Shown: piece by piece, positions 43,348 through 52,098 of the stretch
Position numbering within the stretch: the stretch's first letter is position 1
Layout of the letters: each line of letters begins with the position of its first letter
Assembly (NCBI RefSeq): GCF_014534655.1
Contig: NZ_JACVVD010000002.1
Span: 434,001 to 498,000, forward strand
Length of the DNA: 64,000 nt
Origin: Paenibacillus sedimenti
GTDB lineage: Bacteria > Bacillota > Bacilli > Paenibacillales > NBRC-103111
Direction: 5' to 3'
Position numbers and translations under genes: made by a program
The notes under the pieces: generated by a model
Seen by the model: the letters and a program-made list of their open reading frames with translations, nothing else
The model's database searches: none
Told to the model about the DNA's origin: nothing

Positions 43348-44190
43348 ATGAAAATCGCTTATTCGCCTTGTCCGAATGATACTTTTGTATTCCATGCTTG
43401 GGCGTACGGGTTGATCCCCGGTGCGCCGGAGCTTGATGTTTTATACGCCGACATCGATGTAACGAACCGTTTGGCGGCTGAAGGCACGGGTCCGGAAGTG
43501 CTGAAGATCTCTTATGCCGCACTGCCTTGGGTGCTGAAGGACTATGCGCTGCTCCCATGCGGAGGAGCGCTTGGCAGAGGCTGTGGTCCGCTGGTGCTGA
43601 CCAAGGGTGAAGTGTCGGGTATGGCGGACCCGTCCTTCTTGAAAGGCCGCCGGGTCGCCGTCCCGAGTGATCGTTCTACGGCGTACTTGCTGTTCCGCTT
43701 GTGGGCGGCACAGAACGTTCCTGGTGGCGTAGGTGAGATCATCGTCATGCCATTCCACGAAATCATGCCTGCCGTTCGCGACGGTCTCATCGACGCCGGC
43801 CTAGTCATCCACGAAGCTCGTTTCACCTATCCTTCTTATGGATTGTCGATGCTGACGGATCTCGGCAGCTGGTGGGAATCGGACACAGGTACACCGATTC
43901 CGCTCGGTGCGATCATCGCTCGTCGCTCCCTCAACCTGGAGGCCATCGCAGGCTGGGCCAGAGCCTCCGTCGAGTATGCCTGGGCGCATCCGGAAGCTTC
44001 ACGCGAATATGTGATGCAGCACGCGCAGGAGATGGACCCCAAGGTCGCTCAGCAGCACATCGACCTTTACGTGAACGAGTTCACCGCGAACCTGGGCGAG
44101 AGCGGCTATGGCGCCGTCAAGACCCTGTTCGAGCGGGCTGCGCAAGAAGGACTGGTGCCGCAACTGGACTATGCGGAACTGCTTAAATAG
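43348..44190 (+). CDS. mqnD: 1,4-dihydroxy-6-naphthoate synthase
   Basis: 280 residues, periplasmic-binding-protein-like fold. Converts cyclic dehypoxanthinyl futalosine to 1,4-dihydroxy-6-naphthoate. Family motifs: MKIAYSPCPNDTFVFHAWAYG at the N-terminus, KISYAALPW, GCGPLVL, VAVPSDRSTAYLLFRLW, DAGLVIHEARFTY, PIPLGAIIARR and GYGAVKTLF. The 2-bp spacing from mqnB marks an operon, and a terminator follows directly. Confidence 0.95.
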   Translation: MKIAYSPCPNDTFVFHAWAYGLIPGAPELDVLYADIDVTNRLAAEGTGPEVLKISYAALPWVLKDYALLPCGGALGRGCGPLVLTKGEVSGMADPSFLKGRRVAVPSDRSTAYLLFRLWAAQNVPGGVGEIIVMPFHEIMPAVRDGLIDAGLVIHEARFTYPSYGLSMLTDLGSWWESDTGTPIPLGAIIARRSLNLEAIAGWARASVEYAWAHPEASREYVMQHAQEMDPKVAQQHIDLYVNEFTANLGESGYGAVKTLFERAAQEGLVPQLDYAELLK

Positions 44191-44191
44191 A

Positions 44192-44236
44192 GAAAGCCAC
44201 CTGGCGATTCATTTTTCGCTGGGTGGCTTTTGTCTT
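44192..44236 (+). terminator. Terminator after mqnD
   Basis: AAAGCCACC / GGGTGGCTTT stem followed by TTGTCTT. Confidence 0.8.
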
Positions 44237-44537
44237 ACCTCGATTTTTTCATCAATGGTTGCTTGGTTTTCCTTCAATTCTTCAATCTGTTTGCTTACCT
44301 TGCAGCTTCTCTGACGACACAAGGGGGATGCGAGCCTCAACTTCAGGTTCATCTCAACGCAGCGCGTTTTAACACGGAAAAACCGGCTTAAAGTGTCGGT
44401 TGTACGGAATCTCGGCCAGTTAAGACGATAAAACCGCGTTAAAGCAAAGTTTCAGGGGATATTAGCGGCTATTTTCAGCGTGAAAGGCTTCTTTTCCGTG
44501 CCCAGGGCCCGAACCTTGGCCCCGCTAACCTGAAACA
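44237..44537. other. Gene-free intergenic stretch with degenerate repeats
   Basis: No supported ORF. Between about 44360 and 44450 there are four TTAA-containing units (GTTTTAACACGG, GGCTTAAAGTG, CAGTTAAGACG, CGTTAAAGCAAAG) spaced 28-38 bp, resembling the degenerate array at 51790-52035. A weak dyad (CAGGGCCCGAACCTTGGCCC) lies near the 3' end. Function unknown. Confidence 0.4.
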
Positions 44538-45566
44538 TCATTTCCGAGCATCCGTACTATCCCGAAATACTCTCAAAAACATCTTCGGAATCTCCGTCTC
44601 GAACCGCAATACTTCACCCGTTACAGGGTGTACAAAAGCCAGGACCCGAGCGTGGAGTCCAAGCCGGCCAATTGGCTTTGCTTTTGAGCCGTACTTCTTA
44701 TCGCCGACAATCGGATGTCCGATATCCTGCATATGGACGCGGATTTGATTTTTACGGCCGGTTTCGAGTTGGATCTCCAGAAGGGAGTAGCTTCGATCGG
44801 ATTGAATGACTTTGTAGTGGGTTTCCGCGTACTGCCCGTCGTTCGGGTACGGGCTGGAGTACATTTTGAGCGACTTGTTCTCTTTGAGCCAGGAAGAGAT
44901 CTTGCCTTCCGGTTTCTTAACCGTCCCTTCAACAAGTGCCACGTAGGTACGCTCCTTCACGCTCTCCTGCCAGGTGGTTTGCAGCAGCTGCTGAACTTTC
45001 TCGCTTTTGGCGAACATCATGATACCCGACGTATCCCGATCCAATCGGTGCAAGACAAAGATCCTGCTCTTCGGATCATGATTGCGAACGTGCGCCATAA
45101 CCTGGCGATAGGCCGTAAGTTCATTCTCTTGGGGATTGGCGGCGACAGACAACAGCCCGGCGTCTTTCAGAATGACGATCACATCCTCGTCCTCATGAAG
45201 AATTTTAACGCCAACAAACGGCACCTCTTCTATGACTTTGTCTTTACTGACGGTTACGGTTTGTCCGGGCTCAAGTTTATAGTTATAAGCCGTAACGGGT
45301 TTGTCGTTTACTGACACCTGCCCGCGTGCGAGTATGGATTTGACTGAGTTCCGCCCCAGACTGGAGAGGGTTTGCAGTAAAAAGGGCAGCAGCTCTGAGG
45401 CTTCCTGAACAGTGAATTGTTTGAGTTGACTTTGCCCCTTGATATGGCTTTGATTCTGGCCCTGGCTATTACTCATGACCTTGTCCCGATTCTGGTTCCG
45501 GCTATTGCCCTGAATTTGCCCTTTGCCCTTTCCTTGCGGCTTTATGGTGTTTTTTCTTTTATTCAT
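44538..45566 (-). CDS. RluA-family RNA pseudouridine synthase
   Basis: 342 residues. The N-terminal 45 residues are Gln/Asn/Lys/Gly-rich and probably disordered. An S4-like domain follows (ASELLPFLLQTLSSLGRNSVKSILARGQVSVND), then the synthase domain with HRLDRDTSGIMMFAKS, which contains the catalytic Asp, YVALVEGTVKKPEGKI, ETGRKNQIRVHMQDIGHPIVGDKKYG and GLHARVLAFVHPVTGE. It isomerises uridines in rRNA or tRNA; the exact target cannot be told. ATG 45566 has only a weak AGG ribosome binding site and the frame is open upstream, so the start is tentative. Confidence 0.9.
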   Translation of the reverse strand: MNKRKNTIKPQGKGKGQIQGNSRNQNRDKVMSNSQGQNQSHIKGQSQLKQFTVQEASELLPFLLQTLSSLGRNSVKSILARGQVSVNDKPVTAYNYKLEPGQTVTVSKDKVIEEVPFVGVKILHEDEDVIVILKDAGLLSVAANPQENELTAYRQVMAHVRNHDPKSRIFVLHRLDRDTSGIMMFAKSEKVQQLLQTTWQESVKERTYVALVEGTVKKPEGKISSWLKENKSLKMYSSPYPNDGQYAETHYKVIQSDRSYSLLEIQLETGRKNQIRVHMQDIGHPIVGDKKYGSKAKPIGRLGLHARVLAFVHPVTGEVLRFETEIPKMFLRVFRDSTDARK

Positions 45567-45723
45567 GCGTTTTTTTCGCCTCATCATTTGTAAAGTTTCA
45601 TCCAATATATCACGTTCCCAAATGTAAAAGAAACTTTCTTGCAGATTCCCAATCGTATGCACATGCCTCAAAAAGGGGATACTGACAGATAAAAGCCCTA
45701 TTTAAAAAGGTGGAAATCCTCTT

Positions 45724-45948
45724 ATGCTGCTATATCAGTTAACGCAATGGTTCGAAGAACGCACCTCGCTTCAAAAAGCTCTGCACAGCGGAGGCGCCGA
45801 TAGCCCCGGCGACCTGCAAATGAGAATTCAGGCAGTCGAGGAGCAGCTCTACTCACAAGCCGAACGCTGGAAAAATGCGATTCAGGAAGCATCCTATTTA
45901 CAATTCCCGTACGAAGCTCCGCATCTGGATGATGATATGGTCCTATAA
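45724..45948 (+). CDS. Small hypothetical protein
   Basis: 74 residues, no recognised family. Predicted mostly helical (LYQLTQWFEERTSLQKAL, MRIQAVEEQLYSQAERWKNAI) with an acidic C-terminus HLDDDMVL. There is no signal peptide or Cys. AAGGTGG lies 12 nt upstream, somewhat far. It precedes the radical SAM gene by 92 bp in the same direction. Confidence 0.55.
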   Translation: MLLYQLTQWFEERTSLQKALHSGGADSPGDLQMRIQAVEEQLYSQAERWKNAIQEASYLQFPYEAPHLDDDMVL

Positions 45949-46040
45949 CGGCTCTGGCAGGGCTTCCCTTTGTATTTCCTCGTTTTTCCGTGTAGAATGA
46001 ATGGGATGATGAGAACGAGAATAGAACGAGGTTAGCGCTA

Positions 46041-47807
46041 ATGAAAGTAGTTGTATCTACCCTTAATGCCAAATTCATCCACACCTCCTTAGCTTTACGC
46101 TATTTGAAAGCGTTCTGCGAGAAGGATTTTGATGTGGAAATTACCGAATATACGATCAAAGACCCAGCGATGAATATCGTCTCCGACCTGTATCAAAAGG
46201 CCCCGGACGTGCTGGGCTTTTCCTGTTACATTTGGAATATCGAAGAAACGATTCACATTATCAAAATGATAAAAAAAATCAGACCCGAGCTTATCATTGT
46301 GCTAGGCGGTCCAGAGGTTTCCTATGACACCGACTACTGGATGGAGCGAATCCCAGAGGTGGATTTCATCGTGATGGGGGAAGGGGAAGAGACCTTCCAC
46401 CAGCTGCTCACAGAGATTTCAACAACCCGCAAGTATCATTTTGTGTATGGGATCGCCTATCGCAAAGGCGAGGAAGTCGTGCTCATGCCGGGCAGACCGA
46501 AGCTGAAGCTCGATGATATTCCGTCTCCGCACCGTTTTGCGGAGGACTTGCCAAGCTTAGCGAATCGCGTCGTGTATTTCGAGACAAGCCGCGGCTGTCC
46601 GTTCTCCTGCCAATTCTGCTTATCCAGTATTGAGGTGGGCGTGCGTTATTTCGACATGGAGCGGACGAAGGCGGATTTGCTATACTTGATTGATTCCGGC
46701 GCAAAACTGATCAAGTTCGTGGACAGGACGTTCAATATCAAGCGTGATTATGCGATGGAGATTTTCGATTTTCTAATCAAAAATCATCGCGGCGTTGTGT
46801 TTCAATTCGAGATTACGGCGGACATCATGCGCCCTGAAGTACTCGATTACCTGGCTGAAAATGCGCCTCCCGGGACGTTCCGTTTTGAGATCGGGGTACA
46901 GTCTACAAACGACACGACTAATGAGCTGGTGCAGCGCAGACAGAACTTCGCCAAGCTGACCCGCACGGTACAGAAGGTCAAACATAGCCTCAAAATCGAC
47001 CAGCATCTCGACTTGATCGCCGGCTTGCCGGAAGAAGACTACAACTCGTTCCGCAAGACGTTCAACGACGTGTTCGAATTAGGGCCGGAAGAGCTGCAGT
47101 TAGGCTTTTTGAAAATGCTGCGGGGCACCGGAATGCGAAACGATGCGCATAAATACGGGTATGTCTACATGGACCATGCGCCATACGAAATTCTCGGAAA
47201 CGACATTCTGCCGTTCACGGATATCATCCGAATCAAACGCGTAGAGGACGTGCTGGAAAAATACTGGAACGCGCACCGCATGGACCATACGGTCAAATAT
47301 TTGATCGCCCATGAGTTCACATCCGCGTTCGATTTCTTTCAAGAGTTCGGTGACTACTGGGAAGAAAGAGGCTGGCAGCGAATCGGGCATCAGCTCGAAG
47401 ATCTGTTCACCCGGCTGCGTGACTTCCTGATGCACAGGGGCACGAACAACATGCACGTTATTGAAGGGCTCATGAAGCTGGATTATTTCCTGGGCCATAA
47501 ATATAAACCGCGCAAAATATGGTGGGACTTCACGCTCGACAAGTCCGAGCAGAGCGCCTACCTACGGCTGCTTGCTGAGCAGCCGGAGCTCGCAGACGGA
47601 GACTTCCAACGTCTGCGGATCAGTGAAAAAGACCTCCACAAGCATGTCATGCTTGAGGTATTGCCGTTCGCATTGCAGACGTATCTGCAAAGCGGGGAAA
47701 TCGACGCAAGCAGCCCGCAGCTGCTTATCGTCCACTTCCCGCCGGACGCGCAGCAGCCGGCAAGCTATTACACAATGCCGCTTCACCAAATGGCGGCAAC
47801 CTTATAA
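46041..47807 (+). CDS. B12-binding-domain radical SAM protein (DUF4080)
   Basis: 588 residues. Residues 1-135 are a cobalamin-binding-type Rossmann domain (VVVSTLNAKFIHTSLALRYL, VLGFSCYIWNIEETI, IIVLGGPEVSYD, FIVMGEGEETF). The radical SAM core has RGCPFSCQFCLSSIE (CxxxCxxC for the 4Fe-4S cluster), then FEIGVQSTN and LDLIAGLPEED. The C-terminal 200 residues correspond to DUF4080. The reaction is unknown; relatives include methyltransferases and Mg-protoporphyrin cyclase-like enzymes. GAGG precedes the ATG. Confidence 0.9.
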   Translation: MKVVVSTLNAKFIHTSLALRYLKAFCEKDFDVEITEYTIKDPAMNIVSDLYQKAPDVLGFSCYIWNIEETIHIIKMIKKIRPELIIVLGGPEVSYDTDYWMERIPEVDFIVMGEGEETFHQLLTEISTTRKYHFVYGIAYRKGEEVVLMPGRPKLKLDDIPSPHRFAEDLPSLANRVVYFETSRGCPFSCQFCLSSIEVGVRYFDMERTKADLLYLIDSGAKLIKFVDRTFNIKRDYAMEIFDFLIKNHRGVVFQFEITADIMRPEVLDYLAENAPPGTFRFEIGVQSTNDTTNELVQRRQNFAKLTRTVQKVKHSLKIDQHLDLIAGLPEEDYNSFRKTFNDVFELGPEELQLGFLKMLRGTGMRNDAHKYGYVYMDHAPYEILGNDILPFTDIIRIKRVEDVLEKYWNAHRMDHTVKYLIAHEFTSAFDFFQEFGDYWEERGWQRIGHQLEDLFTRLRDFLMHRGTNNMHVIEGLMKLDYFLGHKYKPRKIWWDFTLDKSEQSAYLRLLAEQPELADGDFQRLRISEKDLHKHVMLEVLPFALQTYLQSGEIDASSPQLLIVHFPPDAQQPASYYTMPLHQMAATL

Positions 47808-47844
47808 AGCTTCGCCCCTATGCCAGGGGGCGAAGCTTTTTCGC
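47805..47844 (+). terminator. Terminator after the radical SAM gene
   Basis: AAGCTTCGCCCC / GGGGCGAAGCTT stem with a TATGCCAG loop and five T residues. Confidence 0.9.
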
Positions 47845-47930
47845 ATCCATAATCTGTAACTTTTTGGAAGTGTGCTGCGTCTAAACAATTAGAAGATATG
47901 CAGCACATTTGATCTGAAAAGGGGTGGATT

Positions 47931-50027
47931 ATGAGAAGCGTTAATGGAATCCGAAGAATATTGTTGATGAGTTTGCTGGCCGTAGCGTATGGAAGCATGT
48001 CGTTAGGAACGGGTACTTCTGCCCAAGCTCAAACAGAGCCGGAAAAAAGCAAGCCGACCGTTTTGATTCAGCTGGAAAATGAACAGCGCTTGCAAGCGCC
48101 GATCCGTACGGTCGTATCGACATCGCCGCAGACGTACCGGATTACTTTTCCCGAAGCAATGGAGCATGATTCCGTAACGAAAACCTTGATAGGACAAAGC
48201 ACACTCCAACAAGAGAATGCGCCAGAGCTTTCAATGCAATTCAATTGGACTAACGATAAGGAACTAACGGTTGAAGTGACTGCAATTACCAAAAACGAAG
48301 CTCCGTATCGGATCGGGGAATACCAACTGGATGTCAATAATGCCAGGACGCTTAGCGGCAGGGAGCTTAATCAACAACCGGTTTTTCACGCGATCATTCA
48401 AAGTCCTTATCAGCTTTGGCGTTATTCCGCAGACGGGAAGAATAGAGAATTGTTGGCAGCAGCCGATGAGCTTTATTCGTTTAGTAAGCTGGATAAGGAG
48501 GATCGTTACTTCCTTGGAATAAGGCCTGTCGAGTATTGCGAATGCGACGCTGAGCTCGGAAAGTTATACGCAATATTGGATGCGGAAGAAAAAAAGCTGT
48601 TGCGTTACCCGGTTGATTTGCAAACGACGTATCGGGGGATAGGAGATTTTGTCGTGGATCGTCGGGGCTTCTTTTATTCAAAGCCTTCCTCTGGCTTGGA
48701 AATTCCGCATAGTGATACCGCTCAAGCAGTTCATGTGGACGGCTATGTTCACGGAGCGAGCTTGTCGAAAGATCGCAAACAGATATTCATGGCTATCGGT
48801 GAAGAGGATCAAGAAGACAATATTTCCATCATGATCTATAACCTTGACCGAAATACATCGAAAGTGCTGGCTGAGAAACAGTACGGCTCGCCTCCGGTCG
48901 ATCAAGGATTTGGCAGCCGGATGCCCGTTCAATTCGTGGATGACGGTGAATTCGTTTATTTTGTCTTGAACGACAAAGATCCTTACCGGGAGCTTCGATA
49001 TGCTTACTCATGGGAAGAGAATCGGATAGAAGCCTGGAGACCGCCTGTCGATGAGACCAGTTGGTCAGGATTTCTGGCAACCGATGATAATGCTTTTCGT
49101 TATTATTATAACGCAGGCTTATATCAAGGGGATAAACCGTCCGCTGGCGTGGACGTCATTTCTTCTGCGGGCGCTTGGTTAAGCGGCACGCATCAAATGG
49201 CCTATATCGAGTACGATTATTCGAACATGGATAACCGGCAGTATACGAATACAATCAATCTAGTCGATGCGGATACGCTCAAGCAGACTACGATTCACCA
49301 AGGTCTTTATGCCGACAGTCAATTAATGGGCAGCAGCAGGGACGGGAAGTGGCTTTATGTCAATGCACGCGCCCCTCTTCCAGGCGCCCCGTTGGCAGAA
49401 AGCCGTTTTGGTCAAGGGGAAGGTAAGCTGAACGGAAAGATCCCGCTTGATTCTTCTTCGATTGCTATATATATCGATAATCGGAAGAGGATGCTTGAGC
49501 ATCTTATCCACATAGATCAGACGCTGTACGTCCCACTTCGTGAGGTGTTGGAGGCAGTGGGCTGGACTATTGCTTGGGATGCGGGGCGGCAGAAGATCGT
49601 GGTTAGGTCGACGGATGGTCAAACAGCGGAACTGGTCTTGAATGATGCTAATGCGGTTTTCAATTCTTCTGTCGCTAACCTGCCTTCTCCGCCGATTCTA
49701 GTGGACGGTACCACTTATTTGCCGGCAGGAGCACTGCGAATGCTAGGTTTTAGACTTGATTGGGACGATTCGAAATATGTACTGTTTTTACAATCGATCC
49801 CATCAAAAGGCGGTATAACGAATGGTAAAGGGCAGAGATATGAAGGCGACTTGAAACAAGCGATACCATCCGGTTTCGGCATGCTTTTCAACGCAAAAGG
49901 CCAGCTGCTGTATGAAGGCCAATTCGAAGCCGGACAATACCATGGTCGCGGAAAGCTTTACGATGAAGAGGGCCGCCTGGTATATGATGGCATGTTCGAA
50001 CATGGAACACGTGTATCAGATAACTAG
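47931..50027 (+). CDS. Secreted multidomain protein: propeller-like body, copper-amine-oxidase N-domain, MORN repeats
   Basis: 698 residues. Signal peptide (RRILLMSLLAVAYGSMSLG, cleavage near SAQA). Residues 45-145 look like an Ig-like domain (VVSTSPQTYRITFPEAM). Residues 150-500 contain WD/propeller-like blades (LWRYSADGKNRELLA, DRNTSKVLAEKQYG). Residues 505-625 are the stalk domain of the copper-amine-oxidase N-terminal type (IYIDNRKRMLEHLIHIDQTL, YVPLREVLEAVGWTIAWD, ILVDGTTYLPAGALRMLGF). Residues 632-690 are MORN-like repeats (GQRYEGDLKQAIPSGFGM, LYEGQFEAGQYHGRGKLYD). The start is supported by GGGGTGG. Probably cell-wall associated; function unknown. Confidence 0.82.
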   Translation: MRSVNGIRRILLMSLLAVAYGSMSLGTGTSAQAQTEPEKSKPTVLIQLENEQRLQAPIRTVVSTSPQTYRITFPEAMEHDSVTKTLIGQSTLQQENAPELSMQFNWTNDKELTVEVTAITKNEAPYRIGEYQLDVNNARTLSGRELNQQPVFHAIIQSPYQLWRYSADGKNRELLAAADELYSFSKLDKEDRYFLGIRPVEYCECDAELGKLYAILDAEEKKLLRYPVDLQTTYRGIGDFVVDRRGFFYSKPSSGLEIPHSDTAQAVHVDGYVHGASLSKDRKQIFMAIGEEDQEDNISIMIYNLDRNTSKVLAEKQYGSPPVDQGFGSRMPVQFVDDGEFVYFVLNDKDPYRELRYAYSWEENRIEAWRPPVDETSWSGFLATDDNAFRYYYNAGLYQGDKPSAGVDVISSAGAWLSGTHQMAYIEYDYSNMDNRQYTNTINLVDADTLKQTTIHQGLYADSQLMGSSRDGKWLYVNARAPLPGAPLAESRFGQGEGKLNGKIPLDSSSIAIYIDNRKRMLEHLIHIDQTLYVPLREVLEAVGWTIAWDAGRQKIVVRSTDGQTAELVLNDANAVFNSSVANLPSPPILVDGTTYLPAGALRMLGFRLDWDDSKYVLFLQSIPSKGGITNGKGQRYEGDLKQAIPSGFGMLFNAKGQLLYEGQFEAGQYHGRGKLYDEEGRLVYDGMFEHGTRVSDN

Positions 50028-50050
50028 TAGTTTAATACATGTATACGCCT

Positions 50051-50075
50051 AGCTGCCAGAGATGGCAGCTTTTTG
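50051..50075 (+). terminator. Terminator after the MORN protein gene
   Basis: AGCTGCCA-GAGA-TGGCAGCT followed by four T residues. Confidence 0.8.
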
Positions 50076-50194
50076 GTGCTTGCTAAAAAAATCCATTGAC
50101 CGCTCCCGAGGTTCAGTGATAAGATTGAAAAAATTTACCTACAGATCGAACTTAAGATCGATAAAAAATGAGAGACTTAGGAGGAATTCTTAAA

Positions 50195-51694
50195 GTGGCC
50201 ACGTATTATTTGGAACCGTCCCGGACTTTTAGCGAGTTTCTGTTGATTCCCAATCTGACGACGAAAGATTGCACACCGGCGAACGTGAATTTGAAAACAC
50301 CGCTAGTAAAGTTTAACAAGGGCGAGGAACCGCCTATTTCTTTGAACATTCCTTTTTCCTCCGCTGTGATGCAAGCTGTATCCGACCATGGGATGGCGAT
50401 TGCTTTAGCACGTTGCGGGGGTATTTCTTTTATTTACGGCTCGCAATCGATTGAAGAGGAAGCGCTCATGGTGCGTAAGGTCAAAAGCTACAAGGCAGGG
50501 TTCGTCATCAGCCGTTCGAATTTGACCCCGGAACATACACTAAGCGATGTTCTTGATTTGAAGGAACAGACCGGACACTCCACAGTAGCGATTACAGAGG
50601 ATGGAACAGCAAACGGTAAATTGCTAGGCATTGTTACAGGCCGGGATTACCGGAAAAGCCGGGATCCGCTCAATCGCCCCATTCATCAATTTATGACGCC
50701 GTTTGAGAAGCTGATCTACGGGAAATCGGGGATCACGTTATCCGAAGCGAACAATTTAATTTGGGATCATAAGCTTAATTGCTTGCCGATTACTGATGAC
50801 GAGCAGCGTCTGGAATATCTCGTTTTCCGCAAAGATTACGATGAGCATAAAGAGAATCCGCTGGAGCTTTTGGACGAGAATAAAAGCTATATCGTCGGCG
50901 CGGGAATTAATACCAAAGATTATAAAGAACGCGTACCCGCATTGGTTGAGGCCGGCGTAGATGTTCTGGTCATCGATTCTTCGGATGGATACAGCGAGTG
51001 GCAGCGTGAAACGGTCGAGTACGTAAAAGCGAATTTCGATGTGAAAATCGGCGCTGGTAACGTTGTCGACCGCGAGGGCTTCCGCTACCTGGTGGAATCG
51101 GGCGCCGACTTCGTAAAAGTTGGCATCGGCGGCGGCTCCATCTGTATCACGCGGGAACAAAAAGGGATTGGCCGCGGACAAGCATCGGCTCTTATGGAAG
51201 TTGTTGAAGCGAGGGACCAATATTTCAAAGAAACAGGAACTTATATCCCGATCTGTTCCGATGGTGGTATCGTACATGACTACCATATAACGCTGGCATT
51301 GGCAATGGGCGCTGATTTTGTGATGTTAGGCAGATATTTCGCGCGTTTTGACGAAAGCCCGACCCGGAAACTGAAAGTAGGCAACAACTTCGTGAAAGAG
51401 TACTGGGGCGAAGGTTCGAATCGGGCGCGCAACTGGCAGCGTTACGATACAGGAGGCAAGAGTAAGCTCCTGTTCGAGGAAGGTGTGGATTCCTACGTAC
51501 CATACGCAGGCAGTTTGCAGGAGAATCTGGATAAGACGATCGGCAAAATAAAATCCACAATGTGCAATTGCGGTTCCCTAAGCATAGATGAGCTGAAACA
51601 CAAGGCGAGAATTACACTGGTTTCCGCAACCAGCCTTGTAGAGGGCGGAGCGCATGATGTGATTTTGAAGGAAAGCAGCTTGTCAGAGGAATAG
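50195..51694 (+). CDS. IMP dehydrogenase (divergent long type)
   Basis: 499 residues. Oxidises IMP to XMP, the committed step to GMP. The (beta/alpha)8 domain is split by a CBS pair (about 95-215; [27 protein letters not shown]). The catalytic loop reads [17 protein letters not shown] with the active-site Cys; most bacterial enzymes have [34 protein letters not shown] and the flap region RARNWQRYD follow. The N-terminus ([14 protein letters not shown]) is that of the divergent group seen in some Firmicutes and spirochaetes. GTG 50195 is chosen, with TTAGGAGG 8-9 nt upstream; that site would be coding if ATG 50168 were used. A second, canonical guaB may exist elsewhere. Confidence 0.9.
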   Translation: MATYYLEPSRTFSEFLLIPNLTTKDCTPANVNLKTPLVKFNKGEEPPISLNIPFSSAVMQAVSDHGMAIALARCGGISFIYGSQSIEEEALMVRKVKSYKAGFVISRSNLTPEHTLSDVLDLKEQTGHSTVAITEDGTANGKLLGIVTGRDYRKSRDPLNRPIHQFMTPFEKLIYGKSGITLSEANNLIWDHKLNCLPITDDEQRLEYLVFRKDYDEHKENPLELLDENKSYIVGAGINTKDYKERVPALVEAGVDVLVIDSSDGYSEWQRETVEYVKANFDVKIGAGNVVDREGFRYLVESGADFVKVGIGGGSICITREQKGIGRGQASALMEVVEARDQYFKETGTYIPICSDGGIVHDYHITLALAMGADFVMLGRYFARFDESPTRKLKVGNNFVKEYWGEGSNRARNWQRYDTGGKSKLLFEEGVDSYVPYAGSLQENLDKTIGKIKSTMCNCGSLSIDELKHKARITLVSATSLVEGGAHDVILKESSLSEE

Positions 51695-51707
51695 GCCGGG
51701 CAAATAA

Positions 51708-51762
51708 GAAAGAGGCACTCCACCGTCATCTGAATGATGATTGCATGGAGTGCCTCTTTTAC
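51708..51762 (+). terminator. Terminator after the IMP dehydrogenase gene
   Basis: AAAGAGGCACTCCA / TGGAGTGCCTCTTT stem with a further inner stem (TCATC/GATGA) and a T-tract. Confidence 0.9.
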
Positions 51763-51789
51763 GTTGTCAGTTATATGTCGCCGTCGCCC

Positions 51790-52035
51790 TAAAACCACTT
51801 TAGCGCTCTTCGTTATGTATGCTTTGCGTCACCCTTAAACCCCATTAGCGCCCGGTGTTCGCTGGTAAGGAACTTTGTGGCGCTAAAGCTAGAGTGTTCG
51901 TGTGAAAGTGTAGTATAAAGACAAAAGTGCTATAAGTAGCGAATAGTCTTAATATAGAGTCATATGTTCGCTCGGAGCCTGATTGGCGCCTTTTTCTCAG
52001 CATTAGCGAACTTTATCTGCACTAATAGCGACTGT
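51790..52035. repeat. Degenerate array of TTAGCG units
   Basis: TTTAGCG 51799-51805, ATTAGCG 51844-51850, CGCTAAA (inverted) 51881-51887, TAGCG 51937-51941, ATTAGCG 52002-52008 and ATAGCG 52025-52030 lie in an otherwise gene-free 330-bp gap. Spacing is irregular. An ORF here (51964-52380) is not coding because it runs antisense through manA. Confidence 0.4.
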
Positions 52036-52098
52036 TGTTCTGTGACTGTTTGTGACGCCGCGATTAGCTGGGCATGGCATGAAGGCGGGATTGTGGGA

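Noticed and set aside
42607..43395. 262-codon minus-strand ORF over mqnB
   Set aside because: An Ala/Ser/Thr-rich shadow produced by the GC-rich codon use of mqnB.
50028..50194. Purine riboswitch before the IMP dehydrogenase gene
   Set aside because: The space after the terminator is short and shows no purine-aptamer core, only a poor promoter-like TTGACC.
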